From: an uncultured Bacteroidales bacterium
GTDB lineage: Bacteria > Bacteroidota > Bacteroidia > Bacteroidales > Paludibacteraceae
Reading direction: 5' to 3'
DNA length: 20,772 bases
NCBI GenBank assembly: GCA_946405045.1
Contig: CAMJFV010000007.1
Coordinates: forward strand, 1 to 20,772
Notes under the pieces: model-generated
Told to the model about the DNA's origin: nothing
Databases searched by the model: none
What the model saw: only the letters and a program-made list of their open reading frames with translations
Part shown: positions 1 to 8,288 of the stretch, in pieces
How the letters are laid out: each line of letters starts with the position of its first letter
How positions within the stretch are numbered: the first letter of the stretch is position 1
Program-made: the position numbers and the translations under genes

Positions 1-1
1 G

Positions 2-2701
2 GGCTTGTGTCCGTTCCACAATGAGAAGACGCCTTCATTTATTGTCACACCATCAAAAAATATTTGCAAATGCTTCGGTTGTGGAGGAGGAGGAGACAGT
101 ATATCCTTCATCATGAAGATGGAGAATCTATCTTATCTCGACGCACTCCGTTTCCTTGCTAAAAAGTTTGGAATCACTATCGTGGAGAAGGAGCTGACTC
201 CAGAGGAAAAGGAGCAGCAGTCACTTCGCGACAAAATGTTGGATGCCAACCAGTGGCTTCAGGATTTTTTTGAGAAATCAATGCGTGAGACTCAGGAAGG
301 ACGCAGCGTCGGCTACCAATATTTCATCCACAGAGGCTTGCGCGAAGATATAATTAAGAAGTTCCATCTTGGCTATTCGCCTGCAGATTATCAGGCATAC
401 ACGAATGCTGCACTCAGTCAGGGAATCAAATTGGAGCATCTTGTGGCGTTGGGAGCGACGGTGAACACCGGCACACGCACCTACGACAAATACGCAGGCA
501 GAGTGATGTTCCCGATCCACTCAATATCGGGCAAAGTGGTGGGTTTTGGAGCTCGTACACTGAAAGCTGATAAAAATGTAGCGAAATATTTCAACCCGCC
601 AGAGAGTGAGGTATACAATAAAAGTGAGAATCTATACGGTATTTTCTATGCTCGCCAGGCTATCATAAAGAAGCAGAAATGCTATGTGGTGGAGGGATAT
701 GCCGACGTCATCTCTATGCATCAGGCAGGAGTGGAGAACATAGTCGCTCCGTGTGGTACGGCTCTCACAAACGGACAGATCCGTCTGCTCAAACGAGTAT
801 TGCCATCGGTGGGCAACACGTTGGCCGACGAGAAGTATGTCACTATGCTTTATGATGGCGACTCCGCTGGTCAGCATGCCGCAATAAAGAACGGCAAACT
901 GTTTCTGGCGGAAGGCTTGAATGTCCGCGTCGTCACACTTCCTCCAGAAGAAGACCCCGATTCATTCGCGCAACACAACAATGCGGATGTGGTGCAGAAG
1001 TATTTGGAGGAGAACGAGCAGGATTATATTCTGTTCAAATCCAATGTGCTTCTTCGTGAGAGCGGCACCGACCCAGTGAAGAAGGCTGCGGCAATCAAGG
1101 ATATGGCTGAGACCATCTCCGTGATTGAAGACCCTATCAAACGAGATGTCTACTCAAAGGAGATTGCTCCGCTTTTCCATACTGAGCAGAGCATCATCAT
1201 GGAGTATGTGGGCAAAATACGTAAGGATGCGGCCGCACAGAAGGAGAAAGAACGTCTCAGAGGTCAGACATTCCGTGAGACTCCTATAGGCCAACCGTCG
1301 GGAAAGGGGAATAATAATCAGCCATATAACAACCAGTCTCAGGGTCAACAACAAGGAAATCAGCAAGTTGGCGGACTGCAGAATAATCAGCCGCAAAACC
1401 AACAGCAATATCCTGATGAGCATTACATTCCAGATGATTTTTTCGTCAATCATCCGGATATAACGCCGTCGACACAACAGGGAGGACCGGCTCAGCCACA
1501 ACAGAAACAAAATGATGTTTTTGATAAGTTCTCTGCAGAATACCTTGCCACACTCAACAAACAGTATGTCGTTGAGCGAGAGTTGATATCTCTAGTTGTC
1601 AATTATGGCAGTGTGGAGGTCATTGAGCTTGTTGATAAAGACAAAAAGCCAATTAAGGCACTCAATGTGGTGGAGGCTATTGTATACGACTTCAACAAAG
1701 ATGAGCTGGAGTTGTCGAATCAGACATTCAAGCTGATGCTGGAGGAAGCTGATAAACTGTTGAAAGGAGACAAGAATGCTGATATTGTGAAGTATTTCCA
1801 GAATCATGCTGACAGGGCAGTGAATGAGGCGATAAACAGCATATTGTCTGACGATATTTCTATAGAGGAAAAACTGACAGATGCCGATAGGCAGTTCTGC
1901 AAAGAGAAGCGAGATAGAGAGTTGTTCAGCAATCTTCGCAGTAGAATCACCTTGATGAAAATGGAGTGGTATAAAAACCAAAAGGAGTTTTTGCAGTCTG
2001 AAATAATAAGTGCATCTGCTGATGAAAAGAACAAAGATAGAGTGAAGGAGTTAGCGGAACAATTCATGAAAGTGGGTACGAAAATCAGTGAAATATCAAG
2101 TGCTGAGGGAAGAGTCATCAACCAAAGTATCAAGATGGAGACGCCGTCGCTTTCAAGGTATGAACTTTCTACGAAAGCGGAATTGAGGAAGCAGACCAAA
2201 ACGAGGGTGAAGAACATGACGGAAGAGGAGAAGAAGAAAGAGAGCGAGGATGTGATGATGAAACTTGAGAACACTCAGCAGTTTAAGAGTGCAAACACAG
2301 TCCTTCTTTTCCATTCGTTGCCGGATGAGGTTTGCACACATGGTTTGATTGAAAAATATGCGTCGAAAAAGAGGATACTTCTTCCAGTTGTTGATGGGGA
2401 AAAGTGGTACATCCGAGAATATAAAGGAGATTTGAAGACGGGAGAGTATAATATTCAGGAGCCGACGGGAATGAATTTCCACGATTACGACAGCATAGAT
2501 CTTATTGTGGTGCCAGGCGTCTGTTTTGACAATGATTTAGGACGTGTGGGCAGAGGCAAAGGATATTACGACAGAATTCTGAAGGAGATAAAAGCCTTTA
2601 AGATAGGCATTTGTTTTGATTGTCAGTTGCTCAGCAAAGTTCCGACAGACGAGTGGGATGTGAGGATGGATCAGGTGCTGACAGCGACGAGGGAAGTGTG
2701 A
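2..2701 (+). CDS. dnaG: DNA primase DnaG fused to 5-formyltetrahydrofolate cyclo-ligase (5' end missing)
   Basis: Primase makes RNA primers at the replication fork; the C-terminal domain matches the enzyme that converts 5-formyl-THF to 5,10-methenyl-THF using ATP. The gene begins before the window, and TTG at 5 is an internal Leu codon, not a start. Counting from that codon, the CHC2 zinc ligands are C2, H5, C23 and C26. The TOPRIM motif EGYADV is at 230-235 and the acidic DGDSAG starts at D284, followed by a DPDS motif. A Q/N-rich linker lies at about 425-500 and a helical, presumably helicase-binding, region at about 505-705. A full-length MTHFS domain of about 188 residues starts near M711, with a KAELRKQ start, a VVPGVCFD strand and GRGKGYYDR at 849-857. 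No stop codon separates the parts. The normal Bacteroidota primase should end near residue 708. M711 (ATG at 2135) could be an internal start, but no clear ribosome binding site precedes it. Domain identities are confident; whether the fused protein stays intact is inferred. Confidence 0.93.
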   Translation, partial: GLCPFHNEKTPSFIVTPSKNICKCFGCGGGGDSISFIMKMENLSYLDALRFLAKKFGITIVEKELTPEEKEQQSLRDKMLDANQWLQDFFEKSMRETQEGRSVGYQYFIHRGLREDIIKKFHLGYSPADYQAYTNAALSQGIKLEHLVALGATVNTGTRTYDKYAGRVMFPIHSISGKVVGFGARTLKADKNVAKYFNPPESEVYNKSENLYGIFYARQAIIKKQKCYVVEGYADVISMHQAGVENIVAPCGTALTNGQIRLLKRVLPSVGNTLADEKYVTMLYDGDSAGQHAAIKNGKLFLAEGLNVRVVTLPPEEDPDSFAQHNNADVVQKYLEENEQDYILFKSNVLLRESGTDPVKKAAAIKDMAETISVIEDPIKRDVYSKEIAPLFHTEQSIIMEYVGKIRKDAAAQKEKERLRGQTFRETPIGQPSGKGNNNQPYNNQSQGQQQGNQQVGGLQNNQPQNQQQYPDEHYIPDDFFVNHPDITPSTQQGGPAQPQQKQNDVFDKFSAEYLATLNKQYVVERELISLVVNYGSVEVIELVDKDKKPIKALNVVEAIVYDFNKDELELSNQTFKLMLEEADKLLKGDKNADIVKYFQNHADRAVNEAINSILSDDISIEEKLTDADRQFCKEKRDRELFSNLRSRITLMKMEWYKNQKEFLQSEIISASADEKNKDRVKELAEQFMKVGTKISEISSAEGRVINQSIKMETPSLSRYELSTKAELRKQTKTRVKNMTEEEKKKESEDVMMKLENTQQFKSANTVLLFHSLPDEVCTHGLIEKYASKKRILLPVVDGEKWYIREYKGDLKTGEYNIQEPTGMNFHDYDSIDLIVVPGVCFDNDLGRVGRGKGYYDRILKEIKAFKIGICFDCQLLSKVPTDEWDVRMDQVLTATREV

Positions 2702-2853
2702 TGTGGAGAACTGCAGTTGACATCGAATGATTAATTCATAATGTCAATCATAGTTGGAAGATGCAAATTTGTTCCGTCGAACACAATAATTCCCGAAAAA
2801 AATCGTTGTTATAGATAAAAAAAGCAAAAAAATGTTATTAAAAGGAGAATAAG

Positions 2854-3018
2854 ATGGAATTGTCGGCGGTTGCAATTTTATCTTTTCAACTATTATTACT
2901 ACTTTTGCTTGCTAATTTAGTGTATTACATTCTGAGATCAGAAGATAAATATGTTAGAAAACAAAATAAAAGACATACTTGTTGGGTTAGTTCTGGCAAT
3001 ACTTCCGATAGTTGTTAG
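2854..3018 (+). CDS. Possible 54-residue single-pass membrane peptide (doubtful)
   Basis: An ATG at 2854 is preceded by AAAGGAG seven bases upstream, a strong Shine-Dalgarno match. It opens a 54-codon frame whose residues 5-27 are very hydrophobic (a run of seven leucines) and whose tail is basic. It runs about 68 nt into the DUF6089 gene in a different frame. Against it being a gene: the leucine run comes from a pyrimidine-rich stretch that also carries the promoter-like TACTTTTG, so the frame may be chance. If translated, it could couple to or compete with translation of the downstream start at 2951. I recognise no family. Confidence 0.18.
   Translation: MELSAVAILSFQLLLLLLLANLVYYILRSEDKYVRKQNKRHTCWVSSGNTSDSC
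2877..2907 (+). promoter_or_regulatory. Likely promoter of the DUF6089-uppS-bamA-ompH operon
   Basis: TACTTTTG at 2900-2907 matches the Bacteroidota -7 consensus TAnnTTTG exactly. TTTA at 2877-2880, 19 bp upstream, is a one-mismatch form of the -33 element TTTG. Transcription would start near 2914, giving a leader of roughly 37 nt before the ATG at 2951. The element lies in the gap after the primase fusion, where a new operon would be expected to begin. Confidence 0.45.
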
Positions 3019-3676
3019 CGCACAGCCTCGTTATATTGGCGAGATAGGTTTGCGTGGAGGTGTTGCATTTTACAATGGAGATATCAATTCATCAAAAGTA
3101 TTCCGTGACCTGTCACCGGCAGCTGGAGCGTTTTTGCGTTTCAAGGCGAATGATTTTTTGAATTTCAAGATAGACGGTGGTTTTGCCAATCTTAAGTGTG
3201 ATGCGAGAAATTACACTGAAAATGCGATGCCGGATGTTCCGCAAGACGGAAGTGGCATCTATCCATTTGCTTTTGATAAAAGAATCATGACATTTGATGC
3301 GCTTATCATATGGAACTTCTTCAAGTATGGTTTTTCTAATTACGACAAGGATGTGAAGCGTCACACTCCTTATGCGATGCTCGGACCGACAATGTCAATA
3401 TCCCAAGAGTGGAGTGGAAATGAGTTCAGAGGAGGTATAGCATTTGGAGCTGGTTATAAATTCAAGGTGAGCAATAGAGTGAACATAGGTGTGGAATTTA
3501 CTATGCACAAACTATTCTCTGACGACTTGGATATTGATGAGTATGATTATTTGGACGACCCATATAAGATGGGAAAAGTTAAATATAAAAACAATGACTA
3601 CTACTCTCTGTTGATGGGATTCATCTCGATTGATGTGTTCAGAAAGAGAGGTTCTTGCAGATATATAGGAAAATGA
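2951..3676 (+). CDS. DUF6089-family outer-membrane beta-barrel protein
   Basis: The 241-residue product begins with a signal peptide, with likely cleavage after VVSA near residue 24. The mature part alternates hydrophobic and polar residues with many glycines and aromatics (YIGEIGLRGGVAFYNGDIN, then repeated amphipathic strands), ending in an aromatic-rich strand, as in small outer-membrane barrels. The NGDIN-type opening and the position directly before uppS and bamA are characteristic of the Bacteroidales DUF6089 family, whose function is unknown. ATG 2951 is the only usable start, since an in-frame TGA lies at 2933. Its stop overlaps the uppS start by four bases (ATGA at 3673), so the two are probably translationally coupled. 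A role in envelope assembly is inferred from context only. Confidence 0.82.
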   Translation: MLENKIKDILVGLVLAILPIVVSAQPRYIGEIGLRGGVAFYNGDINSSKVFRDLSPAAGAFLRFKANDFLNFKIDGGFANLKCDARNYTENAMPDVPQDGSGIYPFAFDKRIMTFDALIIWNFFKYGFSNYDKDVKRHTPYAMLGPTMSISQEWSGNEFRGGIAFGAGYKFKVSNRVNIGVEFTMHKLFSDDLDIDEYDYLDDPYKMGKVKYKNNDYYSLLMGFISIDVFRKRGSCRYIGK

Positions 3677-4410
3677 GCATAAGAGAAAAGATAGATATGA
3701 GCCGTCTGCCAAAGCATGTGGCATTGATCATGGATGGCAACGGACGTTGGGCGAAAGCACAAGGAAAGGAGAGAATTTTCGGTCATCAGGAAGGTGTGGA
3801 TTCTGTCGACAAGGTGATGGAGGCTGCTGCTGAGCTTGGTATTGACTATATCACTCTTTACGCATTCAGCACAGAAAATTGGAATCGTCCCAAGGCAGAG
3901 GTTGACGCACTTATGGAAATATTCGCGTCGGCTATCACCACTTATGCGGAAAAGGCTAAAGAAAACAATGTAAAAATTGTCATTATAGGCGATAAGTCTC
4001 GTCTTAACGAGAAGACGATGGCGAAATTGAACGAAGGAATGGCTAAGACGGCAAACTGCACAGGTCTGACGATGGTGCTTTGCATCAGCTACTCTTCTCG
4101 TTGGGAAATTATCGAGTGTGTGAAGAATATCGCACGCAAAGCAAAGAACGGTGAAATCAACATTGATGACATCAATGAGGATATGATTTCAGACAACTTG
4201 GCTACAAAGGGAATGCCGGATCCTGATTTGCTTATCCGTACAAGTGGGGAGCAGAGAATCAGCAATTTCTTGATGTGGCAATTGTCGTATTCTGAATTAT
4301 ATTTCACGGATATTCCTTGGCCTGAATTTAAGAAGGAACAGTTCTATGAGGCTATTTACAAGTATCAGAACCGAGAAAGAAGATTCGGCAAGACAAGTGA
4401 ACAGTTGTAA
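3673..4410 (+). CDS. uppS: Undecaprenyl diphosphate synthase (isoprenyl transferase)
   Basis: This cytoplasmic cis-prenyltransferase adds isopentenyl units to farnesyl-PP to make undecaprenyl-PP, the lipid carrier for peptidoglycan and surface polysaccharides. With ATG 3673 as start the protein has 245 residues, the usual family length. The catalytic MDGNGRWA motif spans M20-A27 with the diphosphate-binding D21. FSTENW follows, and the RTSGEQR motif begins at R189 with SNFLMWQ and WPEF after it. The family position usually reading YGGR is SYSSRWE here. A longer frame opens upstream at a CDS-internal ATG (3655), but 3673 is preferred because it forms the ATGA overlap with the DUF6089 stop. A second internal Met, residue 9, is also possible. 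bamA starts 13 nt after the stop. Confidence 0.95.
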   Translation: MSIREKIDMSRLPKHVALIMDGNGRWAKAQGKERIFGHQEGVDSVDKVMEAAAELGIDYITLYAFSTENWNRPKAEVDALMEIFASAITTYAEKAKENNVKIVIIGDKSRLNEKTMAKLNEGMAKTANCTGLTMVLCISYSSRWEIIECVKNIARKAKNGEINIDDINEDMISDNLATKGMPDPDLLIRTSGEQRISNFLMWQLSYSELYFTDIPWPEFKKEQFYEAIYKYQNRERRFGKTSEQL

Positions 4411-4423
4411 TTAAGGAAAGGAG

Positions 4424-7192
4424 ATGAAGATTTACAAAACAATAATCGGTATAATTGCTCTTGTTTGTTCGATGAATGTGTCTGCACAGACGGAAACCGC
4501 AGCAGATACATTGAGGAGTGTGACGGATACGATTGCCACTGCTGCAGACACAATGAAAAGTGTGGCAGATACGGCTGTCGCTATTGCTGATTCTAACAGC
4601 ATTGTAAAGGCACAGACTCAGACAAGTGAGACACCGACTATCACGTATTCCACAACGGCCAAAGTCTATACTGTCATGGAGGTGAAGGTTGTGGGAGCTG
4701 GAAACTATGATGAAAAGGTTGTGGCGAACTATTCCGGACTATATGTAGGTCAGAAAATCAAATTGCCTGGAAAGGATTTCTCCAATGCGATCAAACGTTT
4801 TTGGAAACAGGGATTGTATTCGGATGTGAAAATCTATGCAACAAAGATGGAGGGTGACAAGGTATGGTTGGAGATAGCTGTAAAGCCACGTCCAAGAATA
4901 TCAAGCATTTCTTATTCTGGTGTTAAAAAGAAAGATAAGGAGGAGTTTGACAAGTCGATTGGCTTGACTACGGGAAGTCAGGTATCGCAGAACATGCTTG
5001 ATAGGGCAAGTGGAGTCATCAAAAGACACTATGATTCCAATGGATACCAGAACGCAAATGTCAAGATCAGTTTGGCTGACGATCCTGAAAAAGAGGGTTA
5101 TGTTATTGTAAATGTTGATGTTGACAAAAAGGAGAAAGTCAAGATCTACAGAATCCATATCGACGGTAATGATAGTGTGCCTGCGCGCAAACTAAAGCAT
5201 GCGATGAAGGACACAAAAGAGAAACACATTATTCCGAATCTTTTCAAGTCGAAGAAATTTGTGCAGGCAAATTATGATGCCGACAAAATCAACCTTATAG
5301 ATAAGTATAACGAGTATGGTTTCCGTGATGCTGAAATTGTTTGTGATAGCGTGTATCAATCGCCAAAGAAGCCAAAGAGAGTTGATATCTATATCAAGGT
5401 CAATGAGGGAAGACGCTACTATATACGCAATATTGTTTGGGTAGGTAACACAGTTTATCCGGAGAATATGTTGAATGCGACTCTTGGAATGAAGAAGGGA
5501 GACGTATACAATAAGAAGCTTATGAATGAGCGTCTGCTTGAGGACGAGGATGCGGTGTCAAGCTTGTATCTCGATAATGGATATCTATTCTTTAATGTGG
5601 AACCAGTCGAGGTGAATATAGACGGCGATTCTGTTGACGTTGAGATGCGAATCTATGAGGGCAGACAGGCTGTGATCAACAGTGTTGTTATCACAGGTAA
5701 TGAAGCAATATATGAGCATGTCATCCGACGTGAACTTGACACAAAACCGGGCCAGTTGTTCAGCAAGTCAAATCTACAGCGTTCAGCCCGAGAGCTTGCT
5801 GCATCAGGACATTGGAACCCAGAGAAGATGGACATCCGTCCAGTGCCAGACCCGGAGAATGGAACAGTTGATATTGTTTATAATTTGGAACAGAAGCGTA
5901 ATGACCAAGTGGAGATGTCGTTCGGTTATGGACAGACAGGTTTCAATGGTACGTTAGGACTTAAGTTCACAAACTTCTCTCTACGCAATATCTTCAATAA
6001 AAAGGCATACAGACCATTGCCACAAGGAGACGGACAGCAATTGTCATTGTCATTCACAACAAGTGGACGCAGCTATCAGTCTGTGGGCTTATCATTCATG
6101 GAGCCTTGGTTAGGAGGAAAACGACCTATCAGTTTTAGTACATCAATATTCTATTCTAATCAGACATCAATCAGTTCAAGATATGAGATGGATGATTATG
6201 TGGACTATTTGAATTCTGGATTTGGTTCATACTCTACAGGTACAGCATATCGTTATGAGGCCGATCCGGATGAATATATCAAAACGGTTGGAGTCTCTGT
6301 AGGAATAGGAAAGAGATTGAAATGGCCAGACGACTATTTCACACTCTACTATGAGTTTGCCTACCGTCATTACACATTGAAGGATTGGGAATATTTCACA
6401 ATGCACAATGGTAAGGCGAATAATCTACGATTTGGTATAACATGGGCTAGAAATTCTATTGACAATCCTTATTATACACGTCGTGGATCATCTGTGTCGT
6501 TGACATTGCAGGCGACACCTCCATATTCTAAATTATTCAAGAACAAAACAGCCGACGAACTTCTGTTAAAGAAAGAGGCAGGAAGTTTGTCCAGTGATGA
6601 GGTCGATAAATTGAAGCAGGAGTTGTTCAAGTGGGTGGAATATTATAAGACAGAGTTCAAGGCGAAACTGTTCACTCCGCTTTCGAGCAACCAGAAACTT
6701 GTACTGATGACACGTGCAGAGTATGGATTCTTGGGTTACTATGATAAGAACCGTCGTTCTCCGTTTGAAAGGTATTGGGTAGGAGGAGATGGAATGTCTG
6801 GTTCAAGCGGTACATATGCGATGACAACAGTGACGTTGCGAGGATATGATAATGGTAAACTTACTCCTATTGAACAGTTTTATGCAGGAGACAAAGCTCA
6901 ATATGCGGGAAACCTCTACTCAAAGTTATCGTTTGAGTTGAGATATCCTCTAATGCTTGAGCAGGCAGCCACAATTTATGTGTTGGCATTTGCAGAGGCA
7001 GGAAATGCATGGAAAAACTTCAAAGATTTCAATCCGTTGAATTTGAAACGTTCGGCTGGAGCTGGTGTGAGAATCTTCTTGCCTATGCTTGGATTGCTGG
7101 GAGTGGATTATGGATATGGATTTGATACGGATAATGTCAGTGGTGAGAAAGGAGGACATAATTTTCATATCGTTATCGGACAGGAATTTTAA
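4424..7192 (+). CDS. bamA: Outer-membrane protein assembly factor BamA
   Basis: BamA inserts and folds beta-barrel proteins into the outer membrane. The 922-residue protein has a signal peptide ending near NVSA (residue 22). A Thr/Ala/Asp-rich linker with an imperfectly repeated TAADT/VADTA unit follows (about 24-65), then five POTRA-like domains (about 80-490) and a 16-strand-type barrel to the C-terminus. The lid-loop motif conserved in Omp85 proteins appears as LRGYD with R806. The protein ends IVIGQEF, a terminal aromatic as expected for a BamA substrate. The length exceeds the E. coli protein (about 810), partly from the linker and barrel loops. A GGAAAGGAG sequence abuts the ATG. It sits between uppS and three OmpH genes, the standard Bacteroidales arrangement. 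Confidence 0.96.
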   Translation: MKIYKTIIGIIALVCSMNVSAQTETAADTLRSVTDTIATAADTMKSVADTAVAIADSNSIVKAQTQTSETPTITYSTTAKVYTVMEVKVVGAGNYDEKVVANYSGLYVGQKIKLPGKDFSNAIKRFWKQGLYSDVKIYATKMEGDKVWLEIAVKPRPRISSISYSGVKKKDKEEFDKSIGLTTGSQVSQNMLDRASGVIKRHYDSNGYQNANVKISLADDPEKEGYVIVNVDVDKKEKVKIYRIHIDGNDSVPARKLKHAMKDTKEKHIIPNLFKSKKFVQANYDADKINLIDKYNEYGFRDAEIVCDSVYQSPKKPKRVDIYIKVNEGRRYYIRNIVWVGNTVYPENMLNATLGMKKGDVYNKKLMNERLLEDEDAVSSLYLDNGYLFFNVEPVEVNIDGDSVDVEMRIYEGRQAVINSVVITGNEAIYEHVIRRELDTKPGQLFSKSNLQRSARELAASGHWNPEKMDIRPVPDPENGTVDIVYNLEQKRNDQVEMSFGYGQTGFNGTLGLKFTNFSLRNIFNKKAYRPLPQGDGQQLSLSFTTSGRSYQSVGLSFMEPWLGGKRPISFSTSIFYSNQTSISSRYEMDDYVDYLNSGFGSYSTGTAYRYEADPDEYIKTVGVSVGIGKRLKWPDDYFTLYYEFAYRHYTLKDWEYFTMHNGKANNLRFGITWARNSIDNPYYTRRGSSVSLTLQATPPYSKLFKNKTADELLLKKEAGSLSSDEVDKLKQELFKWVEYYKTEFKAKLFTPLSSNQKLVLMTRAEYGFLGYYDKNRRSPFERYWVGGDGMSGSSGTYAMTTVTLRGYDNGKLTPIEQFYAGDKAQYAGNLYSKLSFELRYPLMLEQAATIYVLAFAEAGNAWKNFKDFNPLNLKRSAGAGVRIFLPMLGLLGVDYGYGFDTDNVSGEKGGHNFHIVIGQEF

Positions 7193-7217
7193 TGTGTAAC
7201 ATCAATTGAAGAAAGAA

Positions 7218-7754
7218 ATGAGCAGATTAGCGTCAAAAATATTTGTGGCAATTGTAATGCTTGCTTATTCTGTAAGCAGTTTTGCCCAGTTCGGCGGAGG
7301 TAAAGTGGCCATTGTCGACGTGGAGTATATTCTGAAGAATATGCCAATGTATGAGTCTGCCAACGAGCAGGTGAAGCAGATCACAAAGAAGTGGCAGACT
7401 GAGGTGGAGCAGAAGCATGAAGAGGCACGTATGCTGCAGAAAAACTATCAGACTGAGGTAGTTTTCTTGTCGGATGAGATGAAGAAGGCAAAGGAGAAAG
7501 AGATTTTGGCAAAGGAGAAAGAGGCAAACGACCTTGGCAGAAAATATTTTGGTCCTGACGGAGAACTTTATAAGAAGAAAGAAAGTTTGATGAAACCAAT
7601 ACAGGATGAGGTTTATGTTGCCGTGAAGGATGTGGCAGAGCAGAAGGGATATACCCTTGTGCTTGACAAGACATCTACTGTCGGTATGATGTACTACTCT
7701 GCTAAGATTGATATCAGTGATGAGGTTCTAAGTAAACTTGGATACACGAAATGA
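7218..7754 (+). CDS. OmpH/Skp-family periplasmic chaperone, copy 1
   Basis: Skp-type chaperones hold unfolded outer-membrane proteins in the periplasm and deliver them to BamA. From ATG 7218 the protein has 178 residues; an upstream in-frame TTG at 7206 is less likely. The signal peptide ends near SSFA (residue 23). A short beta strand (KVAIVDVEYIL) opens the mature protein, followed by a long Lys/Glu-rich helix (about 45-125) that forms the coiled-coil tentacle. The closing beta/helix segment contains YTLVLDK. It follows bamA by 25 nt, and its TGA overlaps the start of the next OmpH gene (ATGA at 7751). The family is clear; substrate preference is unknown. Confidence 0.9.
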   Translation: MSRLASKIFVAIVMLAYSVSSFAQFGGGKVAIVDVEYILKNMPMYESANEQVKQITKKWQTEVEQKHEEARMLQKNYQTEVVFLSDEMKKAKEKEILAKEKEANDLGRKYFGPDGELYKKKESLMKPIQDEVYVAVKDVAEQKGYTLVLDKTSTVGMMYYSAKIDISDEVLSKLGYTK

Positions 7755-8272
7755 TGATGTCTGGCTTGAAATATTTGTTGTCAACGTTATTGTTGGGACT
7801 GACTTTCGCATTCGCGTCTGCTCAGAACACTCATGTCAAACTTGCTCATTATGATGAGGATGAGGTCATCAAATTGATGAAAGAGACGGAGACAGCCGAG
7901 CGAACATTGAAAAGTTTGTCTGATCAGTATGAGGCAGAAATGGAGAAGATGGAAGGCGAGTATACTCGTAAGGCTGCTGAGTACCAGAATGAACATTCGT
8001 CGTGGGATGAGACAATCAAGAGAGTGCGTATGGAGGAAATTCATACAATAAAACTCAAGATGCAGAACTACTATGACATGGCAAGCAAGACGTTGGCTGA
8101 CAAAAGAAAAGAACTTTATATTCCGGTCCACAAAAAGATTGATCAGGCTGTGGCAGAAGTCGCAAAAGAGCAGGGATTTCTTTATGTGTGGGACGTGAAA
8201 AATTTGAAGTATTGTTCACCACAGGCAGTGGATATCACAAGTATGATAAAAAGAAAATTAGGAATCAAATAA
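7751..8272 (+). CDS. OmpH/Skp-family periplasmic chaperone, copy 2
   Basis: This 173-residue protein has a signal peptide ending near FASA, a mature N-terminus with KLAHYDEDEVIKLM, a long charged helix (about 50-125) and a C-terminal LYVWD strand. It starts with three ATG codons in a row (7751, 7754, 7757); 7751 overlaps the preceding stop by four bases. It shares the stretch EYTRKA-EYQ and the DETIK segment with copy 3, so these two look like a more recent duplication than copy 1. Coexpression with bamA and copy 1 implies an outer-membrane protein chaperone role. The Cys in its YCSP segment is not matched in the other copies. Confidence 0.87.
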   Translation: MMMSGLKYLLSTLLLGLTFAFASAQNTHVKLAHYDEDEVIKLMKETETAERTLKSLSDQYEAEMEKMEGEYTRKAAEYQNEHSSWDETIKRVRMEEIHTIKLKMQNYYDMASKTLADKRKELYIPVHKKIDQAVAEVAKEQGFLYVWDVKNLKYCSPQAVDITSMIKRKLGIK

Positions 8273-8288
8273 ATAATTAAAACGAAAT

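Noticed and set aside
5..7. TTG at position 5 as the primase start
   Set aside because: The codon is the Leu of the conserved GLCPFHNEKTPSF segment, and the preceding in-frame codon is Gly. About 38 N-terminal residues lie outside the window.
1154..1510. Minus-strand 118-codon frame opposite the primase
   Set aside because: It lies wholly within the primase gene and has a low-complexity Leu/Ile composition expected from the antisense of a Q/N-rich stretch.
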